DNA of 64,000 bases from Bin55 sp965205965 (GCA_965205965.1 CBDBHT010000008.1:1240001-1304000), one strand, 5' to 3'. Shown: positions 37,961-47,247, counted from the first letter of the stretch. Notes: generated from the letters alone by a model not told the origin. Translations and numbers: made by a program.

Positions 37961-39160
37961 ATAGACACCTCTATTAAATCTACCGGACCTCTATTACCAT
38001 AAAGAATAATTCTTAAAAATCAATAAGTTATATATAACAATTAGCTCTTATGTAGTTTTATGTTGGGAGTGACTAACAAGCAGCTATAATATGAATATGC
38101 GATAGTTCAATGGGTTGAGGAAGACCAATGAGTCCCCGCAAATTCAAGGAGATGCTAAACTAGATTCCTAGGCTGACCTCAGCGCAGAAGCAGAGACTGA
38201 TGCTCGGAGTTCAGAAATCGGTCAAGAGTGACGAACTACCCGAACCAGTTCGTCAACGGGAAGCAGAGTTGGACCGATTGCGAGTATGTACGCATTGCGG
38301 TTCCTCAGGGGTGGTGCGTTACGGGAAGTCGGCAGGCTTGTGTCGATTTCGTTGCCGTTCGGAATCTTGCGGACGAACCTTTCACGCGCTGACCGGGACC
38401 CATCTTGCTGGCTTGAGGCACAAGTCGAAGTGGTCGGTATTCGAAGGGTGTTTGCGAGATCGGCTGACGCTGCATCAGTCGGCCGAGCGATGCGGGATCG
38501 CTTGCCGAACCGCATTCTTGTGGCGGCATCGCTTGCTTGGCAAGCAGCAGAAAGGCTCAAGACTCAAAGGCATCGTGGAGATGGACGAGACCTATTTTCT
38601 GGGGAGTTGCAAGGGAGACCGTTCATTAACAGAGCGTCGCCTTCCGCGCGAGCGAGGAGGAAATCGCGGACGCCGGGGGTCTGGTGCCGGACCAGCAGCC
38701 CGTCTTGACGGCAGCATCTCGCGGCGGGCCGACTGATATGGAAGCCCTCCCGTCGACGGCGGGGACGGACATCGCTCCGGCAATGTCGGAAGGGCTGGCC
38801 GAAGATTGCGTGTGTGTCACCGATGGACATCCCAGCTACGAAATGGCAAGCCGGAGTCTGAACATTCACTAGGAAGTGGTTCGCGTCAGCCGACGTGAAC
38901 TTCGCTGCGGGAGTTGGCATCTCAACACCGTTAACCAGCGTCATATGACCATGAAGCGATGGCTGAACCATCACACCACCGCGGTGTCTCTACACGCTAC
39001 CTGGACCACTACATGCGCTGGTTGATGAGATCGGAATTCAAACTTGAAGAATCGATGGAGGCAGACTTCCTTGCACCTCATTTGGCAAACTATACACAAG
39101 TGGATACATAAGAGCCTAACAATTTGTCAAAACAGCAATAAATAGAGGTGCCCGTATATA
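37961..39160 (+). mobile_element. IS1595-family element (degenerate)
   Basis: The ends ATAGACACCTCTATTAAAT (left) and, reversed, TATATACGGGCACCTCTATT (right) are imperfect inverted repeats around an IS1595 transposase pseudogene. A 119-bp deletion derivative with the same ends lies at 43198-43316. Confidence 0.75.
38128..39111 (+). pseudogene. IS1595-family transposase, broken
   Basis: The N-terminus MSPRKFKEMLN is followed by TAG at 38161, then IPRLTSAQKQRL and the zinc-ribbon CTHCGSSGVVRYG and CRSESCGRTFHALTGTHLA. The DDE domain begins GIVEMDETYFLGS, then the frame shifts near 38690. VCVTDGHPSYE holds the second Asp, and a stop follows at 38871. The C-terminus YLDHYMRWLMRSEFK runs to 39111. 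At least one nonsense codon and two frame breaks make it non-functional. Confidence 0.8.
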
Positions 39161-39270
39161 AATCCCCGGGTAATTAGGTATATAAGTCCCTTATAATTCA
39201 CTTTATACTAGCGTACAGTGCGCAGTCGTTCGCTAACTCCACTCAATCAATAAACCCGCGAGATTCTCTC

Positions 39271-39531
39271 TTGAGCGAAGCGCGCCGAATGACACGCATG
39301 ATTTACGATGCGCTCGTTTCCCTTGCCTTATCCGATAAGGAGTGGATATTCCCGGGAGATATCACCAGCTACTTACGATCCCAAAACTATCCAGTGGGCA
39401 TTTGGTATGTTAACAGCGAACTATTCAGGCTAGAGCAGCTTGGCGTAGTCAGGTTTGACAATGATACTGGTTTATGGTCTCTAATCGAAGGTGCTGGGTT
39501 TGACGCGTTGTCGCGTCAGTGTGATGGGTAG
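39271..39531 (+). CDS. Hypothetical protein, possible winged-helix
   Basis: The 86 residues with a TTG start read IYDALVSLALSDKEWIFPGD, then a helix-turn-helix-like span ending ELFRLEQLGVVRFDNDTGLW. The alternation resembles a small winged-helix domain, but no family is recognised. It ends 15 bp before the convergent ispA stop and follows an IS1595 remnant. Base composition is like the core genes. May be real. Confidence 0.45.
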   Translation: MSEARRMTRMIYDALVSLALSDKEWIFPGDITSYLRSQNYPVGIWYVNSELFRLEQLGVVRFDNDTGLWSLIEGAGFDALSRQCDG

Positions 39532-39546
39532 CAGTAACATTTTCAG

Positions 39547-40431
39547 TCAATTTACACGATCAGCAACGAGGTCAACGAATTCCGCGACAAGCGCATCAGA
39601 AATTTTCTCCAGCACCAGCAACGACCGCGACTGTTCGCTTAGTTGCTTTACACGCGAACGGGCTTGGTTCATTCCCAATATATGAACTACAGTTCGTTTA
39701 CCCAACCGATCATCAGAACCTGCCGGTTTACCCAATACTTCCGTGGGCTGCGTTGCATCCAGAATGTCATCGACAATCTGAAACGCAAGTCCAAGTGACT
39801 TTCCGAACTTACTGATATTTTGAAATTTCGTGTCGCGTCGGTCCATATAACCAGCGGCGATTAGGCCTAATTCCACGGATGCACAAAATAGCGCACCGGT
39901 CTTAGCCGAGTGCATGATTTCAAGTTCTTGAATCGTCCTTGTTGTGTTAGCTTTCGAATCAAGATCCAGCACCTGTCCGCCAATCATGTGGTGCCATCCC
40001 GCAGCATGCGCAAGCGACTGCACAGAAAAAACCTTCTGACGGTCACTAAGTTTGTTCGACCGCGAAAGAATATCGAAAGCTAGTGTTTGCAACGCATCGC
40101 CAACTAAGATCGCAATAGATTCACCGAACGCTTTATGGCAACTCAGGCGTCCACGCCGCCAATCATCATCATCAAGAGATGGAAGATCGTCATGAACTAG
40201 TGAATAGGCGTGGATACATTCAACGGCAACGGCACCTGGAAGGCATTGCTCTAAACGAGCACCAAGTGAAACTCCGACAGCGCACAAAAGACTCGAACGT
40301 ATCCTTTTCCCTCCGCAGAGCGTAGCATAGCGGATCGCTTCTACAAGCTTCGGTACCAACGAGGATCCTTTAGGTAGCTCGTTGTCAAGTGTATTTTCAA
40401 TCGCCTCTTTTATTGAAGCAAGCGTAAGCAT
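39547..40431 (-). CDS. ispA: Farnesyl diphosphate synthase (polyprenyl synthetase)
   Basis: Condenses IPP with DMAPP and GPP to farnesyl diphosphate, precursor of undecaprenyl and quinone side chains. The 294 residues include GGKRIRSSLL, the first Asp-rich motif DDLPSLDDDDWRRG and the second FQIVDDILD. The first motif reads PSLD where many relatives have PCMD, a mild change. Downstream of xseB, as in Escherichia. The dxs gene that usually follows is not present. Confidence 0.95.
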   Translation of the reverse strand: MLTLASIKEAIENTLDNELPKGSSLVPKLVEAIRYATLCGGKRIRSSLLCAVGVSLGARLEQCLPGAVAVECIHAYSLVHDDLPSLDDDDWRRGRLSCHKAFGESIAILVGDALQTLAFDILSRSNKLSDRQKVFSVQSLAHAAGWHHMIGGQVLDLDSKANTTRTIQELEIMHSAKTGALFCASVELGLIAAGYMDRRDTKFQNISKFGKSLGLAFQIVDDILDATQPTEVLGKPAGSDDRLGKRTVVHILGMNQARSRVKQLSEQSRSLLVLEKISDALVAEFVDLVADRVN

Positions 40432-40509
40432 AGAATCGCTGATTTTGATTCTGAATATTACTTCGTTGAATTAATGGTATTCTTAATACGGTAGCTTAAT
40501 ACACTGTTG

Positions 40510-40749
40510 CTAAGTACTGGATTCCTCCTCCCAGGTCTGTTCGGATTCGTCCGGCATCAGCTTAGTAACGCGAAGCTGTGCTTTTTCTAAGGCCGATTTA
40601 CATTGGCGTGTCAACTGAATTCCTTTTTCGAACGCATTCAGCGACTCCTCAAGAGTTAAGTCTCCCGCCTCCATCGTCCGCACAAGTTCTTCGAGCTCTC
40701 CTAAAGCGACTTCAAAATTCACTTTATTCTGCTCTTCTTGCTTGCTCAT
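40510..40749 (-). CDS. xseB: Exodeoxyribonuclease VII small subunit
   Basis: The 79 residues form a helical hairpin with NFEVALGELEELVRTMEAGD and LTLEESLNAFEKGIQLTRQC, the family signature. Binds XseA to form the single-strand exonuclease. Forms a conserved pair with ispA, 78 bp apart. Confidence 0.95.
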   Translation of the reverse strand: MSKQEEQNKVNFEVALGELEELVRTMEAGDLTLEESLNAFEKGIQLTRQCKSALEKAQLRVTKLMPDESEQTWEEESST

Positions 40750-41081
40750 TGTCTATCCCAATATCGAAAGATTACCGTAGCGTATTAGTATGCTTGAATT
40801 CCAGTACAGTGCGAAATACCGTTCTACACTTCACTGTTAGGGCACTCCAGAATTCAGTTTAACTGTTACAGGCTAGAATGTGCATGAGCGGAAGAATTGG
40901 CAACCTTCTCATCGAATGCCCAACTCGTAATAATCTGAACTACCCGACCGGAAGAAACATGGCCATAAAACTAGAAATTTTCCGTGAACGGAATTGGGGT
41001 CTTTGCTCACGGTGCTCGAACGACCGAGGTGTTGCGACGTGCCGCGAAGCGGGTCTTGACCCTCTGAATTCAATTCGGCTT

Positions 41082-41099
41082 CCCCCCCCCCCCCCCCCC
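41082..41099. repeat. C18 homopolymer
   Basis: Eighteen consecutive C residues inside the N-type IS remnant. The corresponding place in element N2 (near 47560) has no such run. Either slippage expansion or an assembly artefact. Confidence 0.8.
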
Positions 41100-41168
41100 G
41101 TGAAGGGACGTTGCGTTCTGTGTGGCCCACGCGGACGCGTGCGCTCCCGCCGTTCGTTCGAGCGGCAC

Positions 41169-41360
41169 CCAGTAATTTCCAGCGAGTTGTGAACTGCTGG
41201 TTTTAATAGGGCTTTCGGTTGTTTTCGTCCCATGATTTTCGCGAACTTTTGTCACTTTCCGGGCTGTATAAATTGGGGCATGTCATCAAACTGGAGTGGG
41301 GAAATTAAGTTGAATCAAAGAAATGCTCACCCATCTCTTGAACACACTGCCAGTATCCAG
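41169..41360. repeat. MITE-2, partial copy
   Basis: It starts CCAGTAATTTCCAGCGAG and follows the copy at 44327-44542 until GACATTTGCTC. The right terminal repeat is lost at the junction with the transposase fragment. Confidence 0.7.
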
Positions 41361-41583
41361 ACATTTGCTCGAAGACCCGACCAAACACTGCCGCCGCTGC
41401 ACCCGCTGCAACGCCACCGGAGGCACCCGGTCCAGCTGCCGACGCAGACTGCTGTCCGACGGTGCCGACGTCACCCCGTACCAATGCTCCAGATTACGCT
41501 ACAACACCGGATCCGTCTCCTTGATCCGCTCGAAACGTTCGCGCACCCAAGGCCAACAGCCCCGGCGCACTCAGGTACTTGCG

Positions 41584-41789
41584 CAGCAATTCCCGTATAG
41601 TTTTAATTTAGACTTGGTGTCGGTCTTTCCGTGTTTTGGTACGGGAAATCGGCGTTTTCAGGCGTTCCACACAGCATTTCGTCGTGCATTGAGACGGGTT
41701 CCGAGTACCGATATTGCCTCCATGATTGCGAAACCCAATCCAGAAAGTCCAGACTAATAGCGGAGTTTAGGCTATACCGGGAATTGCTG
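41584..41789. mobile_element. MITE-3, copy a (206 bp)
   Basis: The ends CAGCAATTCCCGTATAG and, reversed, CAGCAATTCCCGGTATAG are inverted repeats. The interior is non-coding and shared with 33115-33280 and, inverted, 43404-43612. Termini resemble those of elements N1 and N2. Confidence 0.75.
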
Positions 41790-41916
41790 GCCTTTGAAAG
41801 CACCGAAATTAATAGTTGCAATTGAAACAAACAAGCTTATATTTGGACAAGTGTACTGCTAACGGGATAAGAACGCCGTAGGTGTACTGAAAAAGTGACC
41901 CAAGGATAGATAGTAG

Positions 41917-42837
41917 ATGACTCTAGTAGATGACTCGAGCGGTCAAGTACGCTCGACGGAAATGCAACAGGTAGATCTATTGTTAAGGGATATAGACAAT
42001 TTCTGTGTAGATCAGGATTACGGCCGTTACACATCCAGCGATCAAGAGACATGGCGGTTAGCGATGGACCAGCTACAACAAACACTAGTCGGTCGAACGG
42101 CTGTTGAGTACCAAAACTCATTCGCATCCGTCGGCTTGAATCCTTACACCATTCCAAACCTTGAAGAGATGAATGCTGCCTTAGAAAAATTCGACTGGAA
42201 GGTGGTGACTGTTGATGGATTCATTCCACCAACTTCATTCATGCGATTTCAGGCCAATTGCGCGTTGCCCGTAACGCGGTTTATACGGTCCCACTTGCAA
42301 CTTGACTACACACCGGCACCAGACATCATTCACGAAGCCGCCGGGCATCTACCTATGCTTGTCAACCCTGATTATCGAAACTTTCTTAAACGACTTGGGA
42401 CCATAGGTGCAAAAGCCGAATTAACCGATCTCGATACTGACATCTATCGAAATCAAAAGCGACACGCCGACCTCATGGCAACATCGGACACGAGCAACTC
42501 TAAAGAAATACAAGAGATCGAATGGAAGTTGAATCAACTGCGAGAACGCAGGCGATGCACTACGCCTTCACCAGCAACCATGGTGGCACGGTTTCATTGG
42601 TGGACCGTTGAATATGGCCTAATTGGGAAAAGTGGCAAGATTTTCGGTGCTGGGTTGCTTTCGTCAGCGAAAGAATCTCGCCTCACGAGTGGCTTTGAAA
42701 AAAAGCGGCTTACTATCGACTGTGTCTATCAAGATTTTGACATCACACATATGCAGCCAGTGCTTTACGTCGCAGACGATTGGCAGCATATTGACGATAC
42801 TATGCATGAGTTGGAAGTAGAGTGCGGTCAAGTTTAA
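41917..42837 (+). CDS. phhA: Pterin-dependent aromatic amino acid hydroxylase
   Basis: Probable phenylalanine 4-monooxygenase: Fe(II)- and tetrahydropterin-dependent conversion of phenylalanine to tyrosine. The 306 residues show the pterin/Fe core YTPAPDIIHEAAGHLPML, with both His iron ligands in HEAAGH, and the Glu ligand in HWWTVEYGLIG. Between them is an extra helical, charged segment (about 165-220), longer than in the short Pseudomonas type and more like the aromatic hydroxylases of Bacteroidetes and relatives, but without their long C-terminal part. An AAGGATAG site precedes the start. The substrate is inferred. A pterin operon lies at 53780-55871. Confidence 0.85.
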   Translation: MTLVDDSSGQVRSTEMQQVDLLLRDIDNFCVDQDYGRYTSSDQETWRLAMDQLQQTLVGRTAVEYQNSFASVGLNPYTIPNLEEMNAALEKFDWKVVTVDGFIPPTSFMRFQANCALPVTRFIRSHLQLDYTPAPDIIHEAAGHLPMLVNPDYRNFLKRLGTIGAKAELTDLDTDIYRNQKRHADLMATSDTSNSKEIQEIEWKLNQLRERRRCTTPSPATMVARFHWWTVEYGLIGKSGKIFGAGLLSSAKESRLTSGFEKKRLTIDCVYQDFDITHMQPVLYVADDWQHIDDTMHELEVECGQV

Positions 42838-43197
42838 TGAGAGCATCACAGGAACTATTGCAGAAGCCTTCAATAATAATCACCTAACGCTTCCTCCATT
42901 TCACATCGCCAACTACATTTACATTAAGGGAATGTCGGTGGTCGTCGTTTCTGATAGCAGTTAATTCCCATCCATCTCTCGTTTTCGACTTCTGCCGTTG
43001 CATTGTATTGATCGCTTTAGGGGGCTGTCACAGAACTACTTGAATCAATGAGTAATTAAGTGTATTTGTAGTAAATTCGTGCTATCTTTTCCATGTTTGT
43101 GTTCGTAGTCGCAATACATTTTGAATAAATGGCAACGAACAAGAAGACAACTTGGGATTTAGCCCAAATATAGAATATCGATAACCACAGGAGGTAC
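42838..43197. other. Gap without recognised gene
   Basis: About 360 bp after phhA. No conserved frame or RNA was recognised on either strand. Confidence 0.4.
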
Positions 43198-43316
43198 ATA
43201 TGGACACCTCTATTTATTGCTATTTTAACGAATCATTCCCTATATAAATATTTGATTTTTAATAATTATTTCTTTCAGATAATAATAAGCCTGTAGGTAA
43301 ATAGAGGTTCCCATAT
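43198..43316. mobile_element. IS1595-derived MITE (119 bp)
   Basis: The ends ATATGGACACCTCTATTTA and, reversed, ATATGGGAACCTCTATTTA are inverted repeats like those of the IS1595 element at 37961-39160. The short AT-rich interior also matches that element's left leader in reverse orientation. It is an internal deletion derivative without a gene. Confidence 0.8.
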
Positions 43317-43403
43317 CTATCGGTCTCCTTTAACCATGCTTATGCCTCATCAATAGGCTGTAGATATACAAGCAAGGTAGCGCATCTCTCATTTTGTTGG
43401 ATA

Positions 43404-43612
43404 CAGCCATGTGTCCCATATAGCCCAAATTCCGCTATCAATCTGGATGTTCCGGATTGGGTCTCGCAATAATGGAGACAATATCGGTGCCCGGAACCCG
43501 TCTCAACGCACGGCGAGATGCCGTGTGGAACGCCTGAAAATGCTAATCTCCTGTATCCAAACGCGGAGAGACCGACACCAAGCCCAAATTAAAACTATAC
43601 GGGAAATTGCTG
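43404..43612. mobile_element. MITE-3, copy c (inverted)
   Basis: Reverse-complement match to the copy at 41584-41789 across its whole length, ending CTATACGGGAAATTGCTG. The other end (CAGCCATGTGTCCCATATAG) is diverged. Confidence 0.7.
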
Positions 43613-43759
43613 CCGTACCAATAGCTAGTGTCTGTGAGGAAACCCTGACGATTCTATCAAAGCGTTGACGATTGCAGCATTGGAAGGTGTTTTGAGCTAA
43701 ACATTCTGCGGGTGAAGATTGCCGTTGGAGGCGTTGAAATGGGCATTTTTGAGGGTTTC

Positions 43760-43778
43760 GGGGGGGGGGGGGGGGGGG
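43760..43778. repeat. G19 homopolymer
   Basis: Nineteen consecutive G residues about 40 bp before the start of the ISNCY-type transposase pseudogene. Together with C18 at 41082 this is striking, as the core genes have no such runs. Confidence 0.8.
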
Positions 43779-43818
43779 TCGGTGCGAATCTTCGCCAGCA
43801 ATACGCCCGGCACCGATC

Positions 43819-44634
43819 ATGAGACGGTTCGAGCACGACCTGCGGTTGGACGAGACGCCAATCGGTGAGATCAAGATCGGCGTGAAATCGTGGGGATGAC
43901 ATTCTGGCCTTGCTGTTGGGTTTGCAGCACCCGTACGTGTCGTGTCGAAAGGAGTTGGAGGAGTTACTGCGCCGCCACGTGACGGCGGGTCGGGATCCGG
44001 AGAAGGGTCGGCCGGGGATGGACGCTGTGGCGGGTTCTGGTGATGGCGGTACTCAAGCAGGGATTGAACTGCGACTACGACCGTCTAGGGAGTTAGTGAA
44101 CCATCACCAGGGTGGTTCGATAGATGCTTCAGCATGGGTTTCTCGATGATTGGATTGGACCTACTCGGTTCGCACGTTGCAGGACAACGTGTCGCTGGAT
44201 GACGCCGGCGTTGCTGCGGGAGTTGAATGTGCTGCTGCTGGTGCGGGAGGTCCATGCGATGGCGGGAAAGCATCCTGGCACCGCCGTCTTGGACGGTCGG
44301 GTGGACTCGTTCGTGGTGGGGACGTACCAGTAATTTCCAGCGAGTTGTAAACTGCCGGTTTTAATAGGACTTTCGGCTGTTTTCGGTCCATGGTTTTCGT
44401 GAACTTTTGTTATTTTTCAGGCTGTGCAAATTTGGACACGTCATCAAACTAAAGTAAGAAATTAAGTTGCATCAATGAAATACTTACCCATCTCTTGAGC
44501 AAAATGTCAGTACCCAGACATTTGCTCACTGGAAATTACTGGAGACGGACATTCATTACCTGACGGACATGAACCTGCTGTGGGATGCGATGCGGGTGCT
44601 ACTGACGGAGGTTTCCGTCTGTTGTGGATCTCAT
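43819..44634 (+). pseudogene. ISNCY-type transposase remnant, split by MITE-2
   Basis: It starts MRRFEHDLRLDETPIGEIKI, shifts frame, and continues LLLGLQHPYVSC and KGRPGMDA, QGLNCDYDRL-like sequence and LGHGFLDDW-like sequence. It then reads TLQDNVSLDDA and LDGRVDSFVVGTY. After the 216-bp MITE it resumes with TDIHYLTDMNLLWDAMRVLL. This is the N-terminal part of the ISNCY (ISDol1-like) family with several frame breaks. The C-terminal DDE part is gone where MITE-1 copy b begins. Confidence 0.75.
44327..44542. mobile_element. MITE-2, complete copy (216 bp)
   Basis: The ends CCAGTAATTTCCAGCGAG and CTCACTGGAAATTACTGG are inverted repeats. It interrupts the ISNCY-type transposase between VVGTY and TDIHYL. 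Related ends occur at 41169, 47270 and 53722-53740. The last two may be the termini of the parent IS4-type element. Confidence 0.85.
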
Positions 44635-44787
44635 GGCAGTCTGCGCCGTAGAAACATAGGAACACTCTTTAGTAGGAAGGATTACCTAAAATACGCATTA
44701 ATAAAGTATAGAATTTCTATCCTGCATTGTTTATAAACTATCCATCCTAAAAAATGTATCGAATTTTTCTATGGCGCAGACTGCCGG
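44635..44787. mobile_element. MITE-1, copy b (153 bp)
   Basis: The ends GGCAGTCTGCGCCGTAGAAA and TTTTTCTATGGCGCAGACTG are inverted repeats. The AT-rich core with CTCTTTAGTAGG is shared with copy a. It separates ISNCY and IS5 scraps. Confidence 0.8.
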
Positions 44788-45139
44788 CGGACCGCGAGAA
44801 ACTCCACGCCCGACGGTCGTCTAACGCCAGCAGATGAATCTTGGTCGTCAGCCCTCCGCGCGAGCTGCTGATGCTTGGCGGACCGTTTTTTGTAGACCGC
44901 CCGTCCCATCCGCATGCACCTTCACCGAGATGCCGTCCAGCACCCGCTGATGACCCCATCGGACATTGCCGCGGGACTTCGGAAACAGGTCCCATAGCTC
45001 GCGTACGTTGCATGCCTGACCTCTTGTCGAGTGAATCAGACCATCATACAACAACATAATGTCAACGCTCCCTAGCCATAGCATGGTTACACTACCTTGT
45101 CTCTCCATCCTCGAAATTCGCAAAAATGATCTGGAAGGG
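44788..45139 (-). pseudogene. IS5-family transposase scrap
   Basis: The minus strand holds RELWDLFPKSRGNVRWGHQRV, then, after frame shifts, HADGTGG and SSRGGLTTKIHLLALDDRR, an IS5-family signature around the first catalytic region. Truncated by MITE-1 at one side and by the groE promoter region at the other. Confidence 0.65.
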
Positions 45140-45167
45140 TTGAAATTTGGAAAGTTGTACATATCAT
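45140..45167 (+). promoter_or_regulatory. Probable sigma-70 promoter of groESL
   Basis: TTGAAA (45140-45145) and TATCAT (45162-45167) are separated by 16 bp and lie 11 bp before the CIRCE element. The CIRCE would therefore overlap the transcription start, the usual arrangement for HrcA repression. Confidence 0.65.
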
Positions 45168-45178
45168 GTATGCACCGA

Positions 45179-45205
45179 TTAGCACTCTCATCATGAGAGT
45201 GCTAA
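45179..45205. promoter_or_regulatory. CIRCE operator (HrcA binding site)
   Basis: TTAGCACTC, a 9-bp spacer, and GAGTGCTAA form a perfect match to the CIRCE consensus, 36 bp before groES. HrcA is encoded at 17759-18835, so repressor and operator are both present. Confidence 0.97.
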
Positions 45206-45241
45206 TGCTGGTAGTGTAAATCATTTCTATAGGAGGTATAC

Positions 45242-45532
45242 ATGCAAATTCGTCCTCTGCACGATCGGGTGGTCGTGCGACGTTTGGAAGAAAAAACCAT
45301 GTCTGCTGGCGGTATTGTTCTCCCCGACTCGGCTTCTGAGAAGCCGTCCCAAGGAGAAATTCTCGCTACAGGTCCTGGGAAGATACTGGACAACGGTGAT
45401 ATTCGCGCACTTGATGTCAAAGTCGGCGACAAGATCATCTTTAGCCAGTATGGGGGCAACACTGTGAAGGTCGACGATGAGGAACTCTTGATCCTCTCCG
45501 AAAACGACATCTTCGGTGTTCTTGAAGACTAA
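45242..45532 (+). CDS. groES: Co-chaperonin GroES
   Basis: Heptameric lid of the GroEL cage. The 96 residues have MQIRPLHDRVVVRRLEEKT, the mobile loop SAGGIVLPDSASEKPSQG and a C-terminal beta strand. A strong AGGAGGT lies 5 bp before the ATG. Transcribed with groEL under CIRCE control. Confidence 0.97.
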   Translation: MQIRPLHDRVVVRRLEEKTMSAGGIVLPDSASEKPSQGEILATGPGKILDNGDIRALDVKVGDKIIFSQYGGNTVKVDDEELLILSENDIFGVLED

Positions 45533-45558
45533 TCAGATTTAGCAAAGGGAATAACTCA

Positions 45559-47199
45559 ATGAGTGCTAAAGACGTAAAATTTTCTGACGAGGCTCGCGGC
45601 CGTTTAATTAACGGTGTGAACGTTCTCGCAAATGCCGTGAAGGTCACGCTGGGGCCCAAAGGACGGAATGTCATCCTTGATAAATCGTTCGGTGCACCGA
45701 CGGTTACCAAGGACGGCGTCTCTGTCGCCAAGGAAATAGAACTGAAAGACAAGTTCGAAAACATGGGTGCACAAATGGTCAAAGAAGTAGCCAGCCAAAC
45801 TTCGGACGAAGCAGGAGACGGTACCACCACCGCTACGGTTCTCGCACAATCGATTCTTGTAGAAGGCTTGAAAGCCGTTGCAGCCGGCATGAATCCCATG
45901 GACCTCAAGCGTGGTATCGACAAAGCAGTATCATCAGCCGTTGCTGAAATAGAAAAAATGTCGACCCCTTGTGAAGACTCCAAATCCATTGCACAAGTGG
46001 GAACGATTTCCGCCAATAGCGACACTGCTATCGGTGAAATCATCGCCGACGCGATGGACAAAGTTGGCAAAGAAGGTGTCATCACTGTCGAAGAAGGCAG
46101 CGGCCTTGATAACGAGCTTGATGTCGTGGAGGGTATGCAGTTCGATCGCGGATACCTCTCCCCGTATTTCATTAACAACCAGGATTCAATGTCTGCTGAC
46201 TTAGAGGAGCCATATATCTTGCTCTGCGACAAGAAGATCTCAAATATACGTGATCTTCTACCCATACTCGAAAACGTTGCAAAGGCCGGCAAGTCCTTGA
46301 TGGTAATCGCAGAGGACATAGAGGGCGAAGCCCTAGCAACGCTGGTCGTCAATAATATGCGAGGAATCGTGAAAATTTCTGCTTCAAAAGCACCTGGCTT
46401 TGGCGATCGCCGAAAAGCAATGCTTCAGGACATTGCGACGCTTACGGATGCCACGATGATCTCCGAGGAAGTCGGCCTAACGCTGGAAGGTGCAACTTTG
46501 GAGCATTTAGGAACGGCTAAACGCATTTCCAGTAGCAAGGAAAATACCACTATCGTCGATGGAGCCGGCGAAAAGAGCAAGATCACTGGACGCATCAATC
46601 AAATCCATCAAGAGATTGAAGAGACTACATCCGATTACGATCGCGAAAAACTTCAAGAACGACTGGCAAAATTAGCTGGAGGGGTTGCTGTAATCAAGGT
46701 TGGTGCACCTACCGAAATCGAAATGAAAGAGAAGAAGGCCCGCGTCGAGGATGCGTTACATTCAACTCGTGCAGCAGTTGAGGAAGGCATCGTTGCTGGT
46801 GGTGGCGTTGCATTGATTCGAACGCGAGATGCGCTTAATGATTTGAAGGGCGCGAATGACGACCAGGATGTTGGTATTCAGATCGCACTTCGAGCAATGA
46901 AGGCACCTTTGCACCAAATAGCTGCAAACTCTGGTGACGAACCTGCGGTTGTTGTTGAGAAAGTACGCTCTCTCGAAGGTAATCATGGTTACGATGGTTC
47001 CACGGGCGAATATGGCGACATGATTGAACTCGGTATCCCAGACCCAGCGAAAGTTGTGCGGACTGCCTTGCAAGCTGCAGCATCGGTCGCAGGCTTGATG
47101 GTTACCACCGAAGCTATGGTCGCCGAGATGCCCGAAGACCCACCTCCCGCAGCACATCCCGGCGGAGGCGGAATGCCAGACATGGGCGGCATGATGTAG
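45559..47199 (+). CDS. groEL: Chaperonin GroEL
   Basis: ATP-dependent folding chamber subunit of 546 residues. ATP site pieces are TLGPKGRNV and DGTTTATVLA (about 86-95), and EGMQFDRGYLSPYFI is conserved in the apical region. The Gly/Met-rich C-terminus ends MPDMGGMM. GroEL also keeps HrcA folded in the known feedback model. Followed by a strong terminator. Confidence 0.97.
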   Translation: MSAKDVKFSDEARGRLINGVNVLANAVKVTLGPKGRNVILDKSFGAPTVTKDGVSVAKEIELKDKFENMGAQMVKEVASQTSDEAGDGTTTATVLAQSILVEGLKAVAAGMNPMDLKRGIDKAVSSAVAEIEKMSTPCEDSKSIAQVGTISANSDTAIGEIIADAMDKVGKEGVITVEEGSGLDNELDVVEGMQFDRGYLSPYFINNQDSMSADLEEPYILLCDKKISNIRDLLPILENVAKAGKSLMVIAEDIEGEALATLVVNNMRGIVKISASKAPGFGDRRKAMLQDIATLTDATMISEEVGLTLEGATLEHLGTAKRISSSKENTTIVDGAGEKSKITGRINQIHQEIEETTSDYDREKLQERLAKLAGGVAVIKVGAPTEIEMKEKKARVEDALHSTRAAVEEGIVAGGGVALIRTRDALNDLKGANDDQDVGIQIALRAMKAPLHQIAANSGDEPAVVVEKVRSLEGNHGYDGSTGEYGDMIELGIPDPAKVVRTALQAAASVAGLMVTTEAMVAEMPEDPPPAAHPGGGGMPDMGGMM

Positions 47200-47220
47200 T
47201 TAATCAGCTTGTTTCTTCAG

Positions 47221-47247
47221 AAAAGGGTTGCTTTCGCAACCCTTTTC
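47221..47247 (+). terminator. Rho-independent terminator of groESL
   Basis: AAAAGGGTTGC, loop TTTC, then GCAACCCTTTT: a perfect 11-bp stem whose 3' arm ends in T residues, 22 bp after the groEL stop. Confidence 0.93.

Larger units (their letters stand above)
40973..41600 (-). pseudogene. N-type IS remnant split by MITE-2
   Basis: Bases 40973-41168 match the left end of element N2 (compare 47457-47640), starting near TAGAAATTTTCCGTGAAC. Bases 41361-41600 encode on the minus strand LRKYLSAPGLLAL and SDSSLRRQLDRVPPVALQRV, the N-terminal part of the N-type transposase. A MITE-2-like segment (41169-41360) lies between. The middle of the transposase gene is deleted. Confidence 0.65.
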
